From: Streptomyces sp. RKAG290 | GTDB lineage: Bacteria > Actinomycetota > Actinomycetes > Streptomycetales > Streptomycetaceae | Direction of reading: 5' to 3' | Length of the DNA: 64,000 nucleotides | NCBI RefSeq assembly: GCF_023701695.1 | Contig: NZ_JAJOZC010000001.1 | Coordinates: 496,001 to 560,000, forward strand | Shown: positions 46,801 to 56,165 of the stretch, one piece after another | Layout of the letters: every line of letters starts with the position of its first letter | Position numbering within the stretch: the first letter of the stretch is position 1 | The notes under the pieces: generated by a model | Databases searched by the model: none | The model's input: only the letters and a program-made list of their open reading frames with translations | What the model was told of the DNA's origin: nothing | Made by a program: the position numbers and the translations under genes

Positions 46801-49800
46801 GCCTCGCCGCTGCAGAACACCCGCCGCAGGCTCGCCGCCCAGTCGGGGTGTCCGGTGGCGCTCTCCAGGGTCTGGGTGAACGCGGCCAGCATGGACGGCA
46901 CGAAGTGCAGTGTGGTGATCCGCCGGGTACGGATCAGCTCCGCCAGGTAGGCCGGGTCGCGGTGGCCCTCGGGGCGGGCGAGGACGACGGTCGCGCCCTC
47001 CACCAGGGCCCAGAAGAACTCCCACACCGAGACGTCGAAGGCGGCCGGGGTCTTCTGCAGGACCCGGTCGTCCGCGCCGAGTCCGTACTCCCCCTGCATC
47101 CAGGCGAGCCGGTTGACCACGGCCCGGTGGGTGACGGCGACGCCCTTGGGGCGGCCGGTGGAGCCGGAGGTGTAGATCAGGTAGGCCGGGTGGTCGGGGC
47201 CGGCGTGCCCTGCGGGCGCGTCGCGGACGTCCTCGCCCCGGACATCCTCGTCCCGGTCCAGGAGAAGCCGGTCGAGGCCCGGCACTGCGGGCAGCCGCCC
47301 GGCCGCGTCGGCGGTGGTCACGACCGTGCGCGCGCCGGAGTCACCGAGCACGAACGCGACCCGCTCGTCGGGGTAGTCGAGGTCGACGGGCAGGTAGGCG
47401 GCGCCCGTCCTGAGGACGCCGAGCAGCGCGACCATCAGTTCGGCCGACCGCGGCACCGCGACCGCGATGTACTGCTCGGGTCCCGCGCCGCGCGACCGCA
47501 GCCGCCCGGCCAGCGCCTCGGCCCGCCGGTCGAGCTCCGCGTAGCTCAGGGTGGTGTCCTCGAAGACGACGGCCGTCGCCCCGGGGGTGCGGGCCGCCTG
47601 CGCGGCGAAGAGGGAGTCGAGCGTGGCCTCGGGGACGGGGCGGGCGGTGGCGTTCAGCTCGTCGAGGTAGGCGTGCTCGCGTTCGGACAGCAGGCCTGTC
47701 CCGGCCACGGTGCGGTCCGGCTCGGCCACCAGGGTGCGCAGCAGTGCGGTGAACCGGTTGGCGAGGACGGCCACGGTCACCTGGTCGAAGCGGGCCGCGT
47801 CGTGCTTGAACCGCAGCAGCAGTCCGCCGTCGCCGGGCTCGACGACGAGCGCGAGGGGGTAGTGCACGGCGTCGATGACCTCGGTGCCGGTGATGCGCAG
47901 CGCATCCGGCTCCCCCGCGTCGGACAGGCCGGCGGCCGGGTGGTTCTCGAACACCACGAGTGTGTCGAAGAGTTCACCGCCGCCCGCGATCCGCTGGATG
48001 TCGGCCAGACCGAGGTGCTGGTGGTCCAGGAGCGCCGCGTGCTCGTCCTGGACGCGGCGCAGCAGTTCGGTCAGCGACTCCTCGGGACGCAGGCCGACCC
48101 TGGCGGGGACGGTGTTGATGAAGAGGCCCACCGCGGAGTCCAGGCCCGCGACCTCGGTGGTCCGGCCGGACACGGTGGTGCCGAAGACGATGTCGCTGCT
48201 GCCGGTGAGCGCGCCGAGCAGCAGGGCCCAGACACCGTGCACGACGGTGCTCAGGGTGAGGCCCTGGCTGCGGGCGTACGCGGTGAGCTCGGCGGTGAAC
48301 TCCTCCGGCAGCCGGGTGTCGACCCGTTCCGGCCTGGCCGGGGCGTGCTCGTCGTCGGCCGCCGGGTGCAGGGCGGACAGCCGGGTCGGCCCCTCCAGCC
48401 CGGCCAGCGCCCGGCGCCATGCGTCGCGGGCGGTGTCCCGGTCCCGGGCGGCCAGCCACGCAAGGTACGGGTGGGGGGCGGCCGGTGCGGGAAGTTCCTC
48501 GCCCCGGTAGGCGGCGGTGAGCTCGCGCAGCAGCACGGAGACCGACCAGCCGTCGGCGACGATGTGGTGCAGGGTGAGCAGCAGCCGGTGCCGGTGGCCG
48601 TCCCGGACGAGGGTGGCGCGCAGCAGCGGCGGGCGGGTCAGGTCGAAGCGCTCGGCCCGGTCGGCGCGGAGCACGTCGTCGAGTGCGGTCTCGGCGGTGT
48701 CGGCCTCCCGCCAGGGCAGGGTGACCCCCTCGGCGAGGCGCTGGACGACCTCGCCGCCGGGGAGCTGGCGGAACGAGGCGCGCAGCAACGGGTGGCGGTC
48801 CAGCAGTAGTTGCAGGGTCCGTCGCAGCCGGTCCGGGTCGACGGACCCGTCCAGATCGAGGAGTTCCTGGACCACGTAGCCGTCAGCGGCGCGGGCGTCG
48901 AACTCGGCGTGGAAGAAGAAGCCCTCCTGGAGCGGGGACACGGGCAGCGCGTCCTCGTCCAGCTCGGCGGCCACCGCTGTGGCCGGGGCCGCCGTGGCGG
49001 TGGCGGTGCGGGCGAGCGCCGCCACGGTGCGGAGCCGGAAGACGTCGCGCGGGCTGATCGTGAGACCGGCCTCGCGGGCGCGGTTGACCAGCTGGATGGC
49101 GACGATGCTGTCGCCGCCCAGTTCGAAGAAGCTGCTCCGGACGCCCACGGCAGGCAGCCCGAGCAGCTCCGCGAACAGTGCGGCGAGAGCGGTCTCGGCC
49201 GGGCCCTCGGGCGCGTCGGTACCGCTGACCGCCGTCCAGCGGGGCTCGGGCAGGGCGCGGCTGTCCAGCTTGCCGTTGGGGGTCAGCGGAAGGGGGCCGT
49301 CCAGGACGACGACGGCGGTCGGCACCATGTGGTCCGGCAGCGCGGCCGCCACCTGGGCCCGTGCGGCGGCGACGGCCGCCTCGGTGGCGGCGGCGTCGCC
49401 CTCCCCGACCAGGTAGGCGACGAGGCGCTTGACGCCCCGGTGGTCGTCACGGACCAGGACGGCGGCCTGGGCGATCCCGGGGCCGGCCATGAAGGCGCTC
49501 TCGATCTCGCCGGGTTCGATCCGGTGGCCGCGGATCTTGATCTGGCCGTCGGCCCGGCCCAGGAACTCCAGATTGCCGTCGGCGCCCCAGCGGACCCGGT
49601 CGCCGGTGCGGTACATCCGGGTGCCCGGCTCGCCGTACGGGTCGGCGACGAACCGCTCCGACGTCAGTGCGGAGCGGCCCAGGTAGCCGCGCGCGAGGCC
49701 GCGCCCGGCAACGTACAGCTCGCCCTCGACGCCCACCGGGACCGGGCGCAGTGCCGCGTCCAGGACGTAGGTGCGGGTGTTGGGGTCGGGCCGGCCGATG

Positions 49801-52106
49801 GGCGTGGGGCCGGGACGGCCGGAACGGGCGAGCCACAGCGTGGAGTTGACGCTCGCCTCGGTCAGTCCGTACGCGACGACGACCTGGAGCCGTCCGGACC
49901 AGCGGGCGATCAGCTCGCTCGGTACCGCTTCGGTGCCGACGACGAGGACGGCGCCCTCGGGCAGCTCGCAGTCCTGCGGCAGCGCCGAGACGAGCGACGG
50001 CGGCAGGATCATGTGGGTGGCGCGGTGCTGTGCGATGTAGTCGGTGAGGGCGGGGCCGGCGACCCGCCGCTCGGCGGGGACGACGACGATCCGGCCGCCG
50101 ACGCACAGCGACATGATCAGGTCCCAGACCGTCACGTCGAAGCCGACGGAGGCGAACTGCACCACCCGGCTGTCGGAGGTGACGCCGATCCGGTCGGTGG
50201 CCGTGGCCACGAGGCTGCCGACGCCGTCGTGCGTGACGATCACGCCCTTGGGGCGGCCGGTGGAGCCGGAGGTGTAGATGACGTACGCGGCCTGGTCGAG
50301 GACGACCGGCGTGCCCGGGTCGGTGTCGTCCAGGGCGGCGAGGGCGTCCGTGGTGGCCGGGTCGTCGAGCAGGAGGTGGCCGGCGTCCGTCGCCGGGAGG
50401 TGGCCGGCGAGTTCGCGCACGGTGAGGACGGTGGTGGCCCCGGCGTCGGACAGCATGTACGCGGTCCGGTCCTGGGGGTGGTCGGCGTCCAGCGGGAGGT
50501 AGGCGGCGCCGGCCTTCATCACCGCGAGCAGCGCCACCACGAGTTCCGGGGAGCGCGGCAGGGCCACGGCGACGACGTCCGCGGTCCGCACCCCGCGCAG
50601 GGTGAGGAGCCGGGCGAGCCGGTTGGCGGCGGCGTTGACTGCGGCGTAGCTGAGCTCGCGGTCCTCGCAGACGAGGGCGACGGCCTCGGGCGAGCGGCGC
50701 ACCTGTGCTTCGAAGGCGGCGGGCCAGGAGAGTTCGGCGACTTCGCGCGGTGCCACGGCGAACTCGCCGAGCAGCCTGTCCCGTTCGGCGCCGGAGGTGA
50801 GCTCGATGTGGCCCACGGGCCGGTCGAGGTCCTCGGTGAGGGCGCTCAGCAGGGCGAGGAAGCGGTGTGCGTGGCCGCGCAGGGTCTCCTCGTCGCAGAG
50901 GTCCGCGTCCGCGTCGAGGTGGACGGTGATGCCGTGCCCGCCGTGGTTCTCGGCGAAGGCGAAGGCCAGGTCACTGACCGGGCCGAGCCACTCCGGGCGG
51001 AGTTCGGTCTCCAGCCCGGCGAAGTCCAGCCCTTCGCCCCTGGGCAGGATGTTGACGGTGGGGCCGACCAGCTCCGGTACGCCGTCGACCAGGCCGAGGT
51101 CCCTGGCCAGGTCCTCGGCGCGGTGGCGCCCGTGCGCGACCGCTTCGGAGACCGCCTGGCGCACCTCGGCGACGAGGGCCGCGCCCGTGGTGCCGGGGCG
51201 GACGGCCAGACGCAGCGGGACGATGTTGGAGACCATGCCGGGGACGGTGGCGGACACGGCGTCCTGGCGGGCCGGAACCGGCAGGCCGAGGACCAGGTCC
51301 TGCGCGCCCGTGACCCGGTGCAGGTAGGCGGCGACGGCGGCGACCAGCAGCCGGGAGGGCCGGACGCCGGCGCCCGCGGCGGCGGCGCGCAGCCGTTCGG
51401 CGTCCTGCGCGGGGAGTTCGACGGTGCGCCGCAGCCGCCGTGCCATCAGGGACGGGGCACGCTCGACGAGGCGTACCGGCTCGGGCCGCCCGGCCATGCG
51501 CTGCTGCCACCAGGCGCGGTCCGCCTCGTGCTGCGCGGAGGCGCGGTAGTCCCGGTCGGCGTCCACCAGCGCGGTGAGGGACCAGTCGGGGCGGGCGGGT
51601 GCCTGCTCGCCGAGGGTGTAGAGCTCGCCGGCCCGGCGGGTGAGGAGGGTGACGCCCATGCCGTCGAGGACGATGTGGTGGTAGCGCTGGTACCAGCGGA
51701 CCCGGTCGTCCGCGAGCCGGAGCAGCGCCTGGCCGAAGAGCGGTCCCGCGTCGAGGGCGACGGGCCGTTCACGTTCGGCGGCCATCCACTCGGCGACGGC
51801 CTTCTCGGTGTCCGGGGCGTCGCGCAGATCGACGACGGGCACCTCTACGGAGACGGCCGTGGGGCTCTGGCGCGGGCCGCCCTCGCCCGGGGCGATGCTC
51901 ACATGCAGGCAGTCGGCTTCCTCGACGGCCTGCCGGACGGCGGCGGTGAGGCGGTCGAGGTCGATGTCGCCGCGCAGGTCCAGGGCGAAGACGATGTGGT
52001 AGGCGGAGCTGTCGGGCTCGATCTGCTGGGCTAGCCAGATGCCGGACTGCCCGCCGGTCACGGGTGTCCCGACAGTGGGTGTCCGGTCCGGCGCGGCGTC
52101 AGACAT
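37851..52106 (-). CDS. Tetramodular NRPS for a hydroxamate siderophore, C-A-T x4 plus terminal C
   Basis: The protein has 4751 residues and 13 domains: C1 (HHIVLDG at 143), A1 (~455-960, YTSGSTG at 611), T1 (Ser1000), C2 (HHIVADG at 1180), A2 (1645), T2 (Ser2041), C3 (HHLILWDG at 2315, one residue longer than normal), A3 (2798), T3 (Ser3201), C4 (HHITTDE at 3385), A4 (3875), T4 (Ser4262), C5 (HYLAVDE at 4436). No epimerase or thioesterase is present. Pocket codes read by eye: A1 DVWIVGAVNK, A2 DVWHFSLVDK (Ser), A3 DMENLGLINK (the N5-hydroxyornithine code known from coelichelin synthetase), A4 DVFILGAVNK. A1 and A4 are alike and probably take N5-formyl-N5-hydroxyornithine. C1 is EntF-like (WYQRYHH) and probably N-acylates residue 1. 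C5 is proposed to close a diketopiperazine and release the product, as in the erythrochelin synthetase. Predicted product: foroxymithine or a close analogue. Confidence 0.95.
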   Translation of the reverse strand: MSDAAPDRTPTVGTPVTGGQSGIWLAQQIEPDSSAYHIVFALDLRGDIDLDRLTAAVRQAVEEADCLHVSIAPGEGGPRQSPTAVSVEVPVVDLRDAPDTEKAVAEWMAAERERPVALDAGPLFGQALLRLADDRVRWYQRYHHIVLDGMGVTLLTRRAGELYTLGEQAPARPDWSLTALVDADRDYRASAQHEADRAWWQQRMAGRPEPVRLVERAPSLMARRLRRTVELPAQDAERLRAAAAGAGVRPSRLLVAAVAAYLHRVTGAQDLVLGLPVPARQDAVSATVPGMVSNIVPLRLAVRPGTTGAALVAEVRQAVSEAVAHGRHRAEDLARDLGLVDGVPELVGPTVNILPRGEGLDFAGLETELRPEWLGPVSDLAFAFAENHGGHGITVHLDADADLCDEETLRGHAHRFLALLSALTEDLDRPVGHIELTSGAERDRLLGEFAVAPREVAELSWPAAFEAQVRRSPEAVALVCEDRELSYAAVNAAANRLARLLTLRGVRTADVVAVALPRSPELVVALLAVMKAGAAYLPLDADHPQDRTAYMLSDAGATTVLTVRELAGHLPATDAGHLLLDDPATTDALAALDDTDPGTPVVLDQAAYVIYTSGSTGRPKGVIVTHDGVGSLVATATDRIGVTSDSRVVQFASVGFDVTVWDLIMSLCVGGRIVVVPAERRVAGPALTDYIAQHRATHMILPPSLVSALPQDCELPEGAVLVVGTEAVPSELIARWSGRLQVVVAYGLTEASVNSTLWLARSGRPGPTPIGRPDPNTRTYVLDAALRPVPVGVEGELYVAGRGLARGYLGRSALTSERFVADPYGEPGTRMYRTGDRVRWGADGNLEFLGRADGQIKIRGHRIEPGEIESAFMAGPGIAQAAVLVRDDHRGVKRLVAYLVGEGDAAATEAAVAAARAQVAAALPDHMVPTAVVVLDGPLPLTPNGKLDSRALPEPRWTAVSGTDAPEGPAETALAALFAELLGLPAVGVRSSFFELGGDSIVAIQLVNRAREAGLTISPRDVFRLRTVAALARTATATAAPATAVAAELDEDALPVSPLQEGFFFHAEFDARAADGYVVQELLDLDGSVDPDRLRRTLQLLLDRHPLLRASFRQLPGGEVVQRLAEGVTLPWREADTAETALDDVLRADRAERFDLTRPPLLRATLVRDGHRHRLLLTLHHIVADGWSVSVLLRELTAAYRGEELPAPAAPHPYLAWLAARDRDTARDAWRRALAGLEGPTRLSALHPAADDEHAPARPERVDTRLPEEFTAELTAYARSQGLTLSTVVHGVWALLLGALTGSSDIVFGTTVSGRTTEVAGLDSAVGLFINTVPARVGLRPEESLTELLRRVQDEHAALLDHQHLGLADIQRIAGGGELFDTLVVFENHPAAGLSDAGEPDALRITGTEVIDAVHYPLALVVEPGDGGLLLRFKHDAARFDQVTVAVLANRFTALLRTLVAEPDRTVAGTGLLSEREHAYLDELNATARPVPEATLDSLFAAQAARTPGATAVVFEDTTLSYAELDRRAEALAGRLRSRGAGPEQYIAVAVPRSAELMVALLGVLRTGAAYLPVDLDYPDERVAFVLGDSGARTVVTTADAAGRLPAVPGLDRLLLDRDEDVRGEDVRDAPAGHAGPDHPAYLIYTSGSTGRPKGVAVTHRAVVNRLAWMQGEYGLGADDRVLQKTPAAFDVSVWEFFWALVEGATVVLARPEGHRDPAYLAELIRTRRITTLHFVPSMLAAFTQTLESATGHPDWAASLRRVFCSGEALTGAQARNWSELTSRSGRAPVPLHNLYGPTEAAVDVTSFAHDGDAGPAVPIGRPVWNTRLHVLDPFLRQVPDGVPGELYLAGVQLARAYHDRSGTTAERFVADPFGGPGERMYRTGDLVRRRADGAVEYLGRTDRQVKIRGNRIELGEIEAALAALPGVARAAVIVRDGALAGYAVPAPGTLLDTDALLAALTGTLPAPMVPGALVALAELPLTPSGKLDQNALPSAGPAPRTGGRAPRDERESALCEIFTAVLGVPGIGADDDFFVLGGDSLSSITVATRARAHGLDIGPREVFEHRTPAALAAAAKTAPAPAAPVPAAPGPVAPADAVTVPAAEAGQAAAALQAVLALQERSGADVDPALRALLDQLTSAAGTPPEPEPVAPAPLGGLVLSPEETDRVATTAGHPVADIWPLSPLQEGMYFHATYDAGEALDVYLSQETLDFDRRVDADRLRAACRALLARNTGLRAGFTADGLPRPVQFIVDGAEIPLVEEDLSGLPAAQQVTRTRELLAADRRRRFDLSSPPLCRLLLIRLGDGRDRLVVTHHLILWDGWSAWLFLEELFTLYERAGDGTGLPVPGSYRDYLAWLDEQDTGAALAAWRRSLSGFDEPTLLAPSGRDTGPVIPVDHDTVLTAEAGELLRATARRHGLTLNTVLNAAWGLVLSAMTGRADVAFGTAVAGRPADVPNAAGIIGMFLNTIPARVAFSPDEPLLDLMRRMQSERAAVMPYEYVGLGALQQETGHRRLFDTLFVLRSADGEDRAAELRQRHGITGMSNVDGTHFPLTLIVTPGSRLRVTLAARPDLFDAEAATTILDRFTAVLGRLTEALAGDAPARTAGVDLLLPAERTATAAAQRTGREPVPDETVADLLAAQVARTPDAVALVFGGQTLTYAELDARINRLARLLLARGAGPEKVVALALPRSIEMVAALFAVLRTGAAYLPLDLDHPADRLRLMARDTGPLCLVTTTAVAPSLRDEEGPVAPELLLDDAAVAAELAALPGEEISDAERPAFAHGLPGRLEHPAYVIYTSGSTGRPKGVVTPYRGLTNMQFNHQKEIFDPAIASAGGRRLRIAHTVSFAFDMSWEELLWLVEGHEVHVCDEELRRDAEALVAYCDSHRIDVVNVTPTYAQLLIEEGLLDRDEAAGKHRPALVLLGGEAVPDTVWTRLRRTEGTYGYNLYGPTEYTINTLGGSTADSATSTVGVPIRGTRAHVLDPMLRPVPPGCPGELYIAGTGLARGYHDRSALTSERFVADPFGAPGERMYRTGDLVRQRPDGLLDFLGRTDDQVKIRGYRIELGEISTALSAHPGVAHAAVVVSERAGTKRLVGYVVPEEGAGHDDSLTQRLRDHLKAALPDYMVPSALVTLDTLPLTVNGKLDVRALPAPDFAGTGTGRTPRNPREETLCALFAEVLGLPTGSVGIDSDFFDLGGHSLLATRLVSRARTALDTELAIRDLFEAPTVAELVARTARADGAARPALTAGERPAELPLSHAQQRLWVIQQIECTSAAYNFSLAMRLRGPLDLPAWRAALADVTGRHEALRTVFFTAPDGQVLQRVLPAEQAHPVVECLRATEDEVPGIIDRVVGRPFGLAAELLLRATVVELAPEDHVVVLLMHHITTDEWSDRPFLRDLATAYAARLDGTAPDWEPLPVQYADYALWQNRLLGDPADENSLAARQLAHWRTALAGAPEELELPTDRPRPARPAFSGAELDIPFDAPVHQGLKQLARESGVSMFMVVHAAVAALLHRMGAGTDIPLGSPIAGRSDEALDELVGFFVNTLVLRADVSGDPSFTELLARVRDTDLAAFSHADVPFESVVEALNPTRSLSRNPLFQVMVGYHARTGEELQLPGLRLEFVPFRIRSAKFDLVFSFTEHTAPDGGPGSLGCRLEFATELFDQETAERLGERLRTLVAALVAAPGQPLSRAEILSGAERRTVLEGFNSTARQVDEQSLPELFARRLAERPDAVAVVDRSRSVTYAQLDARADRIAGLLASRGVGAESVVGVAVPRSVDMIATVLAVLKLGAAFLPLDMVHPGDRLSYMIEDSGAALVVGTEPVAGKIPDVPGVPVVLLDAPDTAAAIDAAPRTPVPGGPVGLDQAAYVIYTSGSTGRPKGVVVPHEGISSLVATAVDRMGLEHDSRVLQFASTGFDVFVFELAMALCHGGRLVLITDEARVAGPALTGFLADQRITHMILPPSLVSALPPGCELPEGSTVLVGTETVPPDLFDRFGATAHLICAYGLTEATVNSTLWPARDHGGSPAGRVPIGRPDPNTLAYVLDEHLRPVPPGVVGELYVAGRGLARGYLGKAALTSERFVADPFGAPGSRMYRTGDRARWRRDGNLDFLGRADTQVKVRGFRIELGEIEAALAGHPSVAQAAVVPDRDGDIVRLVAYAVPESGEPDPQELRAHVAGLLPEYMVPALVVPLDGPLPLTPNGKLDRAALPAPDWSAMTGDARPATRTQARIAALFCEILKLDEVGVHDSFFALGGHSMASMRLLGRIRTEFGVELSIRDVFDALTVAGIAGALEGAAAARPALRPVERPAEPVAAAPVQQWQWQSWRRNAGVDHALTLRSAGGLDAGVLAAALADVVARHEPLRTAFTERDGALYQRPAAAPALIVESCADPEARLAALAGRAADPVAEAPLRAHLLTGPDGSQALLLTMHYLAVDEWSVVPLFRDLATAHAARAQGLAPDWAPLPVGYGDYAHWAHEALGDLDDPDSRGGQQLAYWRRTLDDLPGQLALPADGPRPADPEQATRPGDHVGFVLDEELHAAVDRLARATGTSMFMVLHSALAALLTGHGAGTDLPIGTMVAGRTDDQLADLVGCFFNTVVLRTDTAGDPSFAELLTRVRETTLSALDRQDVPFDAVVRATNLPPQGPQVMVIHHEQADAQQLEGGIGSLDAVPTGVTRAELTLSFYEPRGDGPVHCGLIHATDLLGTAKAGQLVDEYLELLHSVAAHPEQPLSALFTAPSKRSDHA

Positions 52107-52153
52107 CGTTCTTCATGGCCTTTCCCTGGTGGCGTACGGCAAGGAGGGGACGT

Positions 52154-52195
52154 CCCGTACGGACGGTGTGCCGGTCCGGCGCACCGTCGTACGGG
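52154..52195 (-). terminator. Strong intercistronic hairpin between the binding protein gene and the NRPS
   Basis: Three stacked stems: 52154-52160 with 52189-52195 (CCCGTAC/GTACGGG), 52162-52168 with 52182-52188 (GACGGTG/CACCGTC), and 52169-52172 with 52178-52181, around a 5-nt loop and one bulged G. It lies 39 bp after the lipoprotein stop and 47 bp before the NRPS start. It may be a leaky terminator, attenuator or processing site that sets NRPS level below that of the lipoprotein. Confidence 0.75.
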
Positions 52196-52234
52196 CCGTC
52201 CCCGGTGGGTCCTGCTGCGGTGGGGGGCGGTGCG

Positions 52235-53278
52235 CTACTTGATGGCGGTCAGCAGCGGCACGACCTGGTCGATCGCGTAGGGGATCGACAGGACGGTGTT
52301 GAAGGAGAACGCGGCGCCGATGTCCGGGTCCTGGTAGGGCACGAACAGATCGCGCTTGTCCTTGTTGACCTTGAGGTTCTTGTAGAGCGGCTCGGCCTTG
52401 ATCCGGTCGTTGGCATCCGTGCTCGAGGTCACCCAGACCAGCCGGTCGACGTCGAGCACGTTCAGCTTCTCGGCGCTGAGTTCGGCGGCGTTCCAGCCGG
52501 GCTTGGCCAGCCTGTCGATCTCGGGCTTCAGCTTGAAGCCGAGCTCGGAGAAGAAGATCGACTTGGGGTCGGTCTTCGTGAAGGCCGAGTACTTCCCCGC
52601 CTCGAAGCTGTCGGCCACGGCGAGGGTCTTCGTAGCGAACTCGGGGTGCTCGTCACGGACCTTCTTGAAGTCGGCGTCGATGCCGGTGATCAGCTTCTCG
52701 GTCTGCGCGTCCTTGCCGAGCGACTTGCCGATCTGCCGGGTCATCACCTGCCACGAGGCGCCGTAGTCGGGCAGTCCCTTGGGCTGGGCGACGACCCTGG
52801 TGAACTTGGAGAGCGTGTCGTACTGCTCCTTCTTCATCCCCGAGTACTGGGCGATGACCAGGTCCGGCTTGAGCGCGGCGATCTTCTCCATGTTGTACTC
52901 GTCGCGCTCACCGACGATGTCGGGCTTGTCGGATCCCCACTTGCCCTTGGTCCACGGCCACTTGCCGTACGGCTTCTCCTTGAACCAGTCCACCGAGCCG
53001 ACGGGCTTGACGCCGAGGGCGAGGACCGCGTCCTGGTCCGAGAGGCCCAGGGTGACGACGCGCTTGGGCTCCGCGTCGATCGTGGTGCTGCCGTACTTGT
53101 GCTGGACCGTCACCGGGAAGGCGCCGGACTTCGCGCCCGTGTCGGCCGAGGCGCTGGAATCGGCCTTGTCGTTGCCGCCCCCACAGGCGGCCAGAGCGAC
53201 GGCGGCGACGGCCGCGACAGCCACTCGGGGAGCAAATCTGGCGAACCGCGTCAGCGCGGGACGTGTACCAGTGGACAC
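52235..53278 (-). CDS. Ferri-siderophore-binding lipoprotein (FepB/FhuD-type)
   Basis: The protein has 347 residues from a GTG at 53278, chosen over upstream in-frame starts because AAAGGA lies 8-12 nt before it and a signal peptide follows at once. The lipobox is LAAC (Cys near residue 30). The mature protein has the periplasmic-binding-protein type III pattern: PKRVVTLGLSDQDAVLALGVKPVG near the start, LKPDLVIAQYSGM, and a long connecting helix. It delivers ferric siderophore to the two FecCD permeases. It lies between the monooxygenase and the NRPS in the same direction; no iron box of its own is seen. Confidence 0.93.
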   Translation of the reverse strand: MSTGTRPALTRFARFAPRVAVAAVAAVALAACGGGNDKADSSASADTGAKSGAFPVTVQHKYGSTTIDAEPKRVVTLGLSDQDAVLALGVKPVGSVDWFKEKPYGKWPWTKGKWGSDKPDIVGERDEYNMEKIAALKPDLVIAQYSGMKKEQYDTLSKFTRVVAQPKGLPDYGASWQVMTRQIGKSLGKDAQTEKLITGIDADFKKVRDEHPEFATKTLAVADSFEAGKYSAFTKTDPKSIFFSELGFKLKPEIDRLAKPGWNAAELSAEKLNVLDVDRLVWVTSSTDANDRIKAEPLYKNLKVNKDKRDLFVPYQDPDIGAAFSFNTVLSIPYAIDQVVPLLTAIK

Positions 53279-53414
53279 GGATGTTCCTTTCAAGGGGGTA
53301 ACACTGTGCGTGCCGGGCCCGCCGCGTACAGCGGTACGGACGGCGGGCCGGGCGGTATGTGTTGTGGGGGGGGCGGCGTTCCCGGAAGGGGCTGGGGACG
53401 AGGGGCCGGGGTTC

Positions 53415-53454
53415 TTCGTTCGGATCAGGCCGGGGCACGCGAGCCCGGCATGAT
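53415..53454. repeat. Copy of the dispersed element just downstream of the monooxygenase gene
   Basis: 53415-53434 equals 6854-6873 exactly, and 53430-53454 is the exact reverse complement of 9346-9370. The element starts 14 bp past the monooxygenase stop, inside the 189-bp gap before the lipoprotein gene. A CCGGG/CCCGG hairpin is included. If it terminates transcription, the lipoprotein-NRPS-mbtH genes need read-through or an internal promoter. Confidence 0.75.
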
Positions 53455-53467
53455 GCGCCCGCAAGCG

Positions 53468-54817
53468 CTAGGAGGCGGCGATGCCGTCGGCGACCGGCCG
53501 GCGCACGTCCGCGGCGTTCTTCAGGCCGCGCTCGACGATCGAGTCCAGGATCTCGCCGACCCTGATCGCGGTGTTGGAGAGCAGCGAGGAGGTGATTCCG
53601 TGGGTGTGCTCGGTGCCGCCCTGGAGGTAGATGCCGCAGCGCAGTTCGTCGTCGGTCTCGATGCGGTAGTCGCGCTCGACCCGGACGCGTCCCTGCTCGT
53701 CGCGGTGGCAGTGCCGCGCGACATCGCCGAGGAGGCCGAGGGGCTCCACGGGGCTGTACCCGGTGGCCAGGACCACGACATCGGCCTCCAGCGTGCTCTC
53801 CTCGCCGGTGACCAGGGAGGTGACGGTGGCGCGGACCTTGTCGTCGGCCTCCTCGACGCCGGTGAGCCGGGAGATGTTGATGAAGTGGAGCCGCTCGGTG
53901 CCGAGCACCTTCTCCTGGTACGCCTGGCGGTACAGGTCGTCGATCAGGTCGATGTCCACCACGGAGTAGTTCGTGTTGCCGTGGTAGCCCATCAGCTTGC
54001 GCTTGATGTCGTCCGGGGCGGTGAAGTACTCGTCGACCGCCTGCGGGTCGAAGATCCGGTTGGCGAAGCTGCTGTCGTCGGCGGGGCTGTAGCCGTAGCG
54101 GGAGAAGACCGCGCAGACCTCGGCCTGCGGGAAGCGGCGGTGGAGGTAGGCGACGTTCTCGGCGGCGCTCTGGCCGGCGCCGACCACGACGAAGCGGGTC
54201 GGGTCGGTGCCCTCCAGCGCGTCGACCTTGGCCAGCAGGTCGGAGTTGTGCCAGACGCGGTCCGTGCGCTCGACGCCCTCGGGCATCAGCGGGCGCAGCC
54301 CGGTGCCCACGACCAGGTTGCGGGCGCGGTGGACCACCGTCTCCGTGCCCGTGCGGGCCGTCACATCGACGTACTCCACCACTCCGTCGCGCACGACGGG
54401 CTCGACGGCGATGACCTCGTGGCCGTACGAGACCATGTCGTCGACCTTCGCCGCGGCCCACTCGAAGTAGTCGTGGAACTCCACGCGGAGCGGGAAGAGG
54501 TTCTTGTGGTTGACGAAGTCGATCAGCCGGCCCCGGCTCTGCAGATAGCGCAGGAAGGTGTATTCGCTGGACGGGTCCCGCAGCGTCACCAGATCCTTGA
54601 GGAACGACACCTGCATCGTCGCGTCGTCGATCAGCATGCCGCGGTGCCAGCCGAAGGCGGGCTGGCGCTCGAAGAAGTGCGCAGTCACCGCCTCCTCCCT
54701 GCCGACTCGCGCGTTGTGCTCACTGAGCGCGATCGCCATGGCCACATTGGACGGCCCGAAGCCGATGCCTATGAGGTCGTGGATCAGAGGTGCGTCGCCA
54801 GGATCAACCTGTGACAT
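53468..54817 (-). CDS. L-ornithine N5-monooxygenase
   Basis: The protein has 449 residues from the ATG at 54817 with GGAGTGAC upstream. FAD site: LIGIGFGPSNVAMAIALSEHN near residue 13; NADPH site: FVVVGAGQSAAENVAYL; and the ATGYSPVEPL motif near the C-terminus, all typical of the SidA/PvdA/CchB class. It hydroxylates the side-chain nitrogen of ornithine, the first step to each hydroxamate. It has an iron box at 54906 and is divergent from the formyltransferase that acts next. Confidence 0.96.
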   Translation of the reverse strand: MSQVDPGDAPLIHDLIGIGFGPSNVAMAIALSEHNARVGREEAVTAHFFERQPAFGWHRGMLIDDATMQVSFLKDLVTLRDPSSEYTFLRYLQSRGRLIDFVNHKNLFPLRVEFHDYFEWAAAKVDDMVSYGHEVIAVEPVVRDGVVEYVDVTARTGTETVVHRARNLVVGTGLRPLMPEGVERTDRVWHNSDLLAKVDALEGTDPTRFVVVGAGQSAAENVAYLHRRFPQAEVCAVFSRYGYSPADDSSFANRIFDPQAVDEYFTAPDDIKRKLMGYHGNTNYSVVDIDLIDDLYRQAYQEKVLGTERLHFINISRLTGVEEADDKVRATVTSLVTGEESTLEADVVVLATGYSPVEPLGLLGDVARHCHRDEQGRVRVERDYRIETDDELRCGIYLQGGTEHTHGITSSLLSNTAIRVGEILDSIVERGLKNAADVRRPVADGIAAS

Positions 54818-54905
54818 GTCACTCCCATCGTGCGGGGGCAGCCGCCTGTCGGCGTGGACGAAAAGATCAGGACGCGGGCGCACCGGAGCGGCAGGCCAGC
54901 TGAAC

Positions 54906-54924
54906 TTAGGTAAAGCTAACCTGA
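54906..54924. promoter_or_regulatory. Iron box for the monooxygenase-led biosynthetic operon
   Basis: TTAGGTAAAGCTAACCTGA, a DmdR1/IdeR-type site, lies 89 bp upstream of the monooxygenase start. It is the only iron box seen ahead of the leftward set monooxygenase, lipoprotein, NRPS and mbtH. Confidence 0.88.
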
Positions 54925-55009
54925 CTTCCGAGCCTCTGTCGACCAGACAAACCGGACGTTTTGTCATACGCCCCACCTAACGCACCTGAAATCGGGGCCC
55001 GTTGCATCA

Positions 55010-55028
55010 TTAGGTAAGGCTTGCTTTA
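55010..55028. promoter_or_regulatory. Iron box for the formyltransferase
   Basis: TTAGGTAAGGCTTGCTTTA lies 38 bp before the ATG at 55066. It pairs with the box at 54906 in one divergent promoter region, so both tailoring steps are derepressed together when iron is low. Confidence 0.88.
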
Positions 55029-55065
55029 CTTGGCGTCGTTCAGTCGCTCACCTTAGGAGGAACCC

Positions 55066-56013
55066 ATGCGGGTCGCCATGTTCGGTTACCAGACCTGGGG
55101 GCACCGCACCCTGCAAGCCCTCCTGGACTCCGAACACGACGTGGTGACAGTCGTGACGCATCCGAAGAGCGAGCACGCGTACGAGAAGATCTGGAGCGAC
55201 TCGGTCGCCGACCTGGCCGAGGAGCACGGCGTCCCCGTCATCATCCGCAACCGGCCCGACGACGAGGAGCTCTTCCGGCTCCTCGAGGAGGCCGCACCGG
55301 ACATCATCGTCGCCAACAACTGGCGCACCTGGATCCCGCCGCGGATCTACAACCTGCCCCGGCACGGCACGCTGAACATCCACGACTCACTGCTGCCGAA
55401 GTACGCCGGCTTCTCGCCGCTGATCTGGGCGCTCATCAACGGTGAGACCGAAGTCGGCGTCACCGCCCACATGATGGACGAGGTGCTCGACGCCGGCGAC
55501 ATCGTGGACCAGCGCGCGGTGAAGGTCGAGCCGGGCGACACCTCGGTGGACCTGTTCCACAAGACCGTCGATCTGATCGCCCCGGTCACCGTCGGCGCGC
55601 TGGACCTGATCGCCTCCGGGCAGACCGAGTTCACCCGCCAGGACCGCTCGCAGGCGACGTTCTTCCACAAGCGCGCCGAAGAGGACATCCGCATCAACTG
55701 GGACTGGCCCGCCGACGCGCTGGAGCGCCTGGTGCGCGCCCAGACCTCGCCGTACCCGAACGCCTTCACCTTCCACCGGGGCAAGCGCCTGGAGGTCGTG
55801 TCCGCCGTCGTGTCCGAGGGCCGCTACGGCGGAACGCCCGGCCGCGTCTTCTACCGCGAGGGCGAGGGAGTGGTGATCGTCGCCGGCGCCGACGCGCGCA
55901 CCGGCCTCAACCACGGCCTCGCCCTCACCCGGGTACGGACCGAGGACGGCCGGGAGCTGCCGGCGACCGAGTACTTCACCTCCATGGGCGGCTACCTCAC
56001 CTCCCGCCCCTGA
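55066..56013 (+). CDS. N5-hydroxyornithine formyltransferase (methionyl-tRNA formyltransferase-like)
   Basis: The protein has 315 residues, the usual length. The N-terminal formyl-transferase domain contains the catalytic set Asn104 and His106 in LNIHDSLLPKYAGFSP and the Asp of VLDAGDIVDQ near 142-145; the C-terminal OB-like domain follows (residues ~205-310). The enzyme takes formyl from 10-formyl-tetrahydrofolate and places it on N5-hydroxyornithine (CchA role in coelichelin). It is not the housekeeping Fmt: it is alone, carries an iron box, and is divergent from the ornithine hydroxylase. AGGAGG precedes the start. Confidence 0.93.
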   Translation: MRVAMFGYQTWGHRTLQALLDSEHDVVTVVTHPKSEHAYEKIWSDSVADLAEEHGVPVIIRNRPDDEELFRLLEEAAPDIIVANNWRTWIPPRIYNLPRHGTLNIHDSLLPKYAGFSPLIWALINGETEVGVTAHMMDEVLDAGDIVDQRAVKVEPGDTSVDLFHKTVDLIAPVTVGALDLIASGQTEFTRQDRSQATFFHKRAEEDIRINWDWPADALERLVRAQTSPYPNAFTFHRGKRLEVVSAVVSEGRYGGTPGRVFYREGEGVVIVAGADARTGLNHGLALTRVRTEDGRELPATEYFTSMGGYLTSRP

Positions 56014-56025
56014 GCAACGGCACAT

Positions 56026-56049
56026 CCCCGGCCGGCACAGCGGCCGGGG
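56026..56049 (+). terminator. Terminator hairpin after the formyltransferase
   Basis: CCCCGGCCG (56026-56034) pairs with CGGCCGGGG (56041-56049) around GCACAG, 12 bp after the stop. It marks the right edge of the siderophore locus. Confidence 0.8.
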
Positions 56050-56165
56050 GTTCCGGCGTGCCACTGCGGGCCCCGGGGACACTGCGCACGGGATGATTCG
56101 GGCGGAGAAGCGCGTTATGCGTTCGTGCGTCCGGCTCATCGGCGAGCCGTACCCGATGTGGAGGC

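Noticed and set aside
39012..52034. Two very long open frames on the + strand (39012-48809 and 48810-52034)
   Set aside because: They are antisense shadows of the NRPS caused by high GC. Their translations show no domains, and the opposite strand carries all the NRPS core motifs.
49000..52106. Catecholate (DHB) siderophore because C1 is EntF-like
   Set aside because: There are no entA/B/C/E-type genes or aryl carrier. The hydroxylase and formyltransferase point to hydroxamates.
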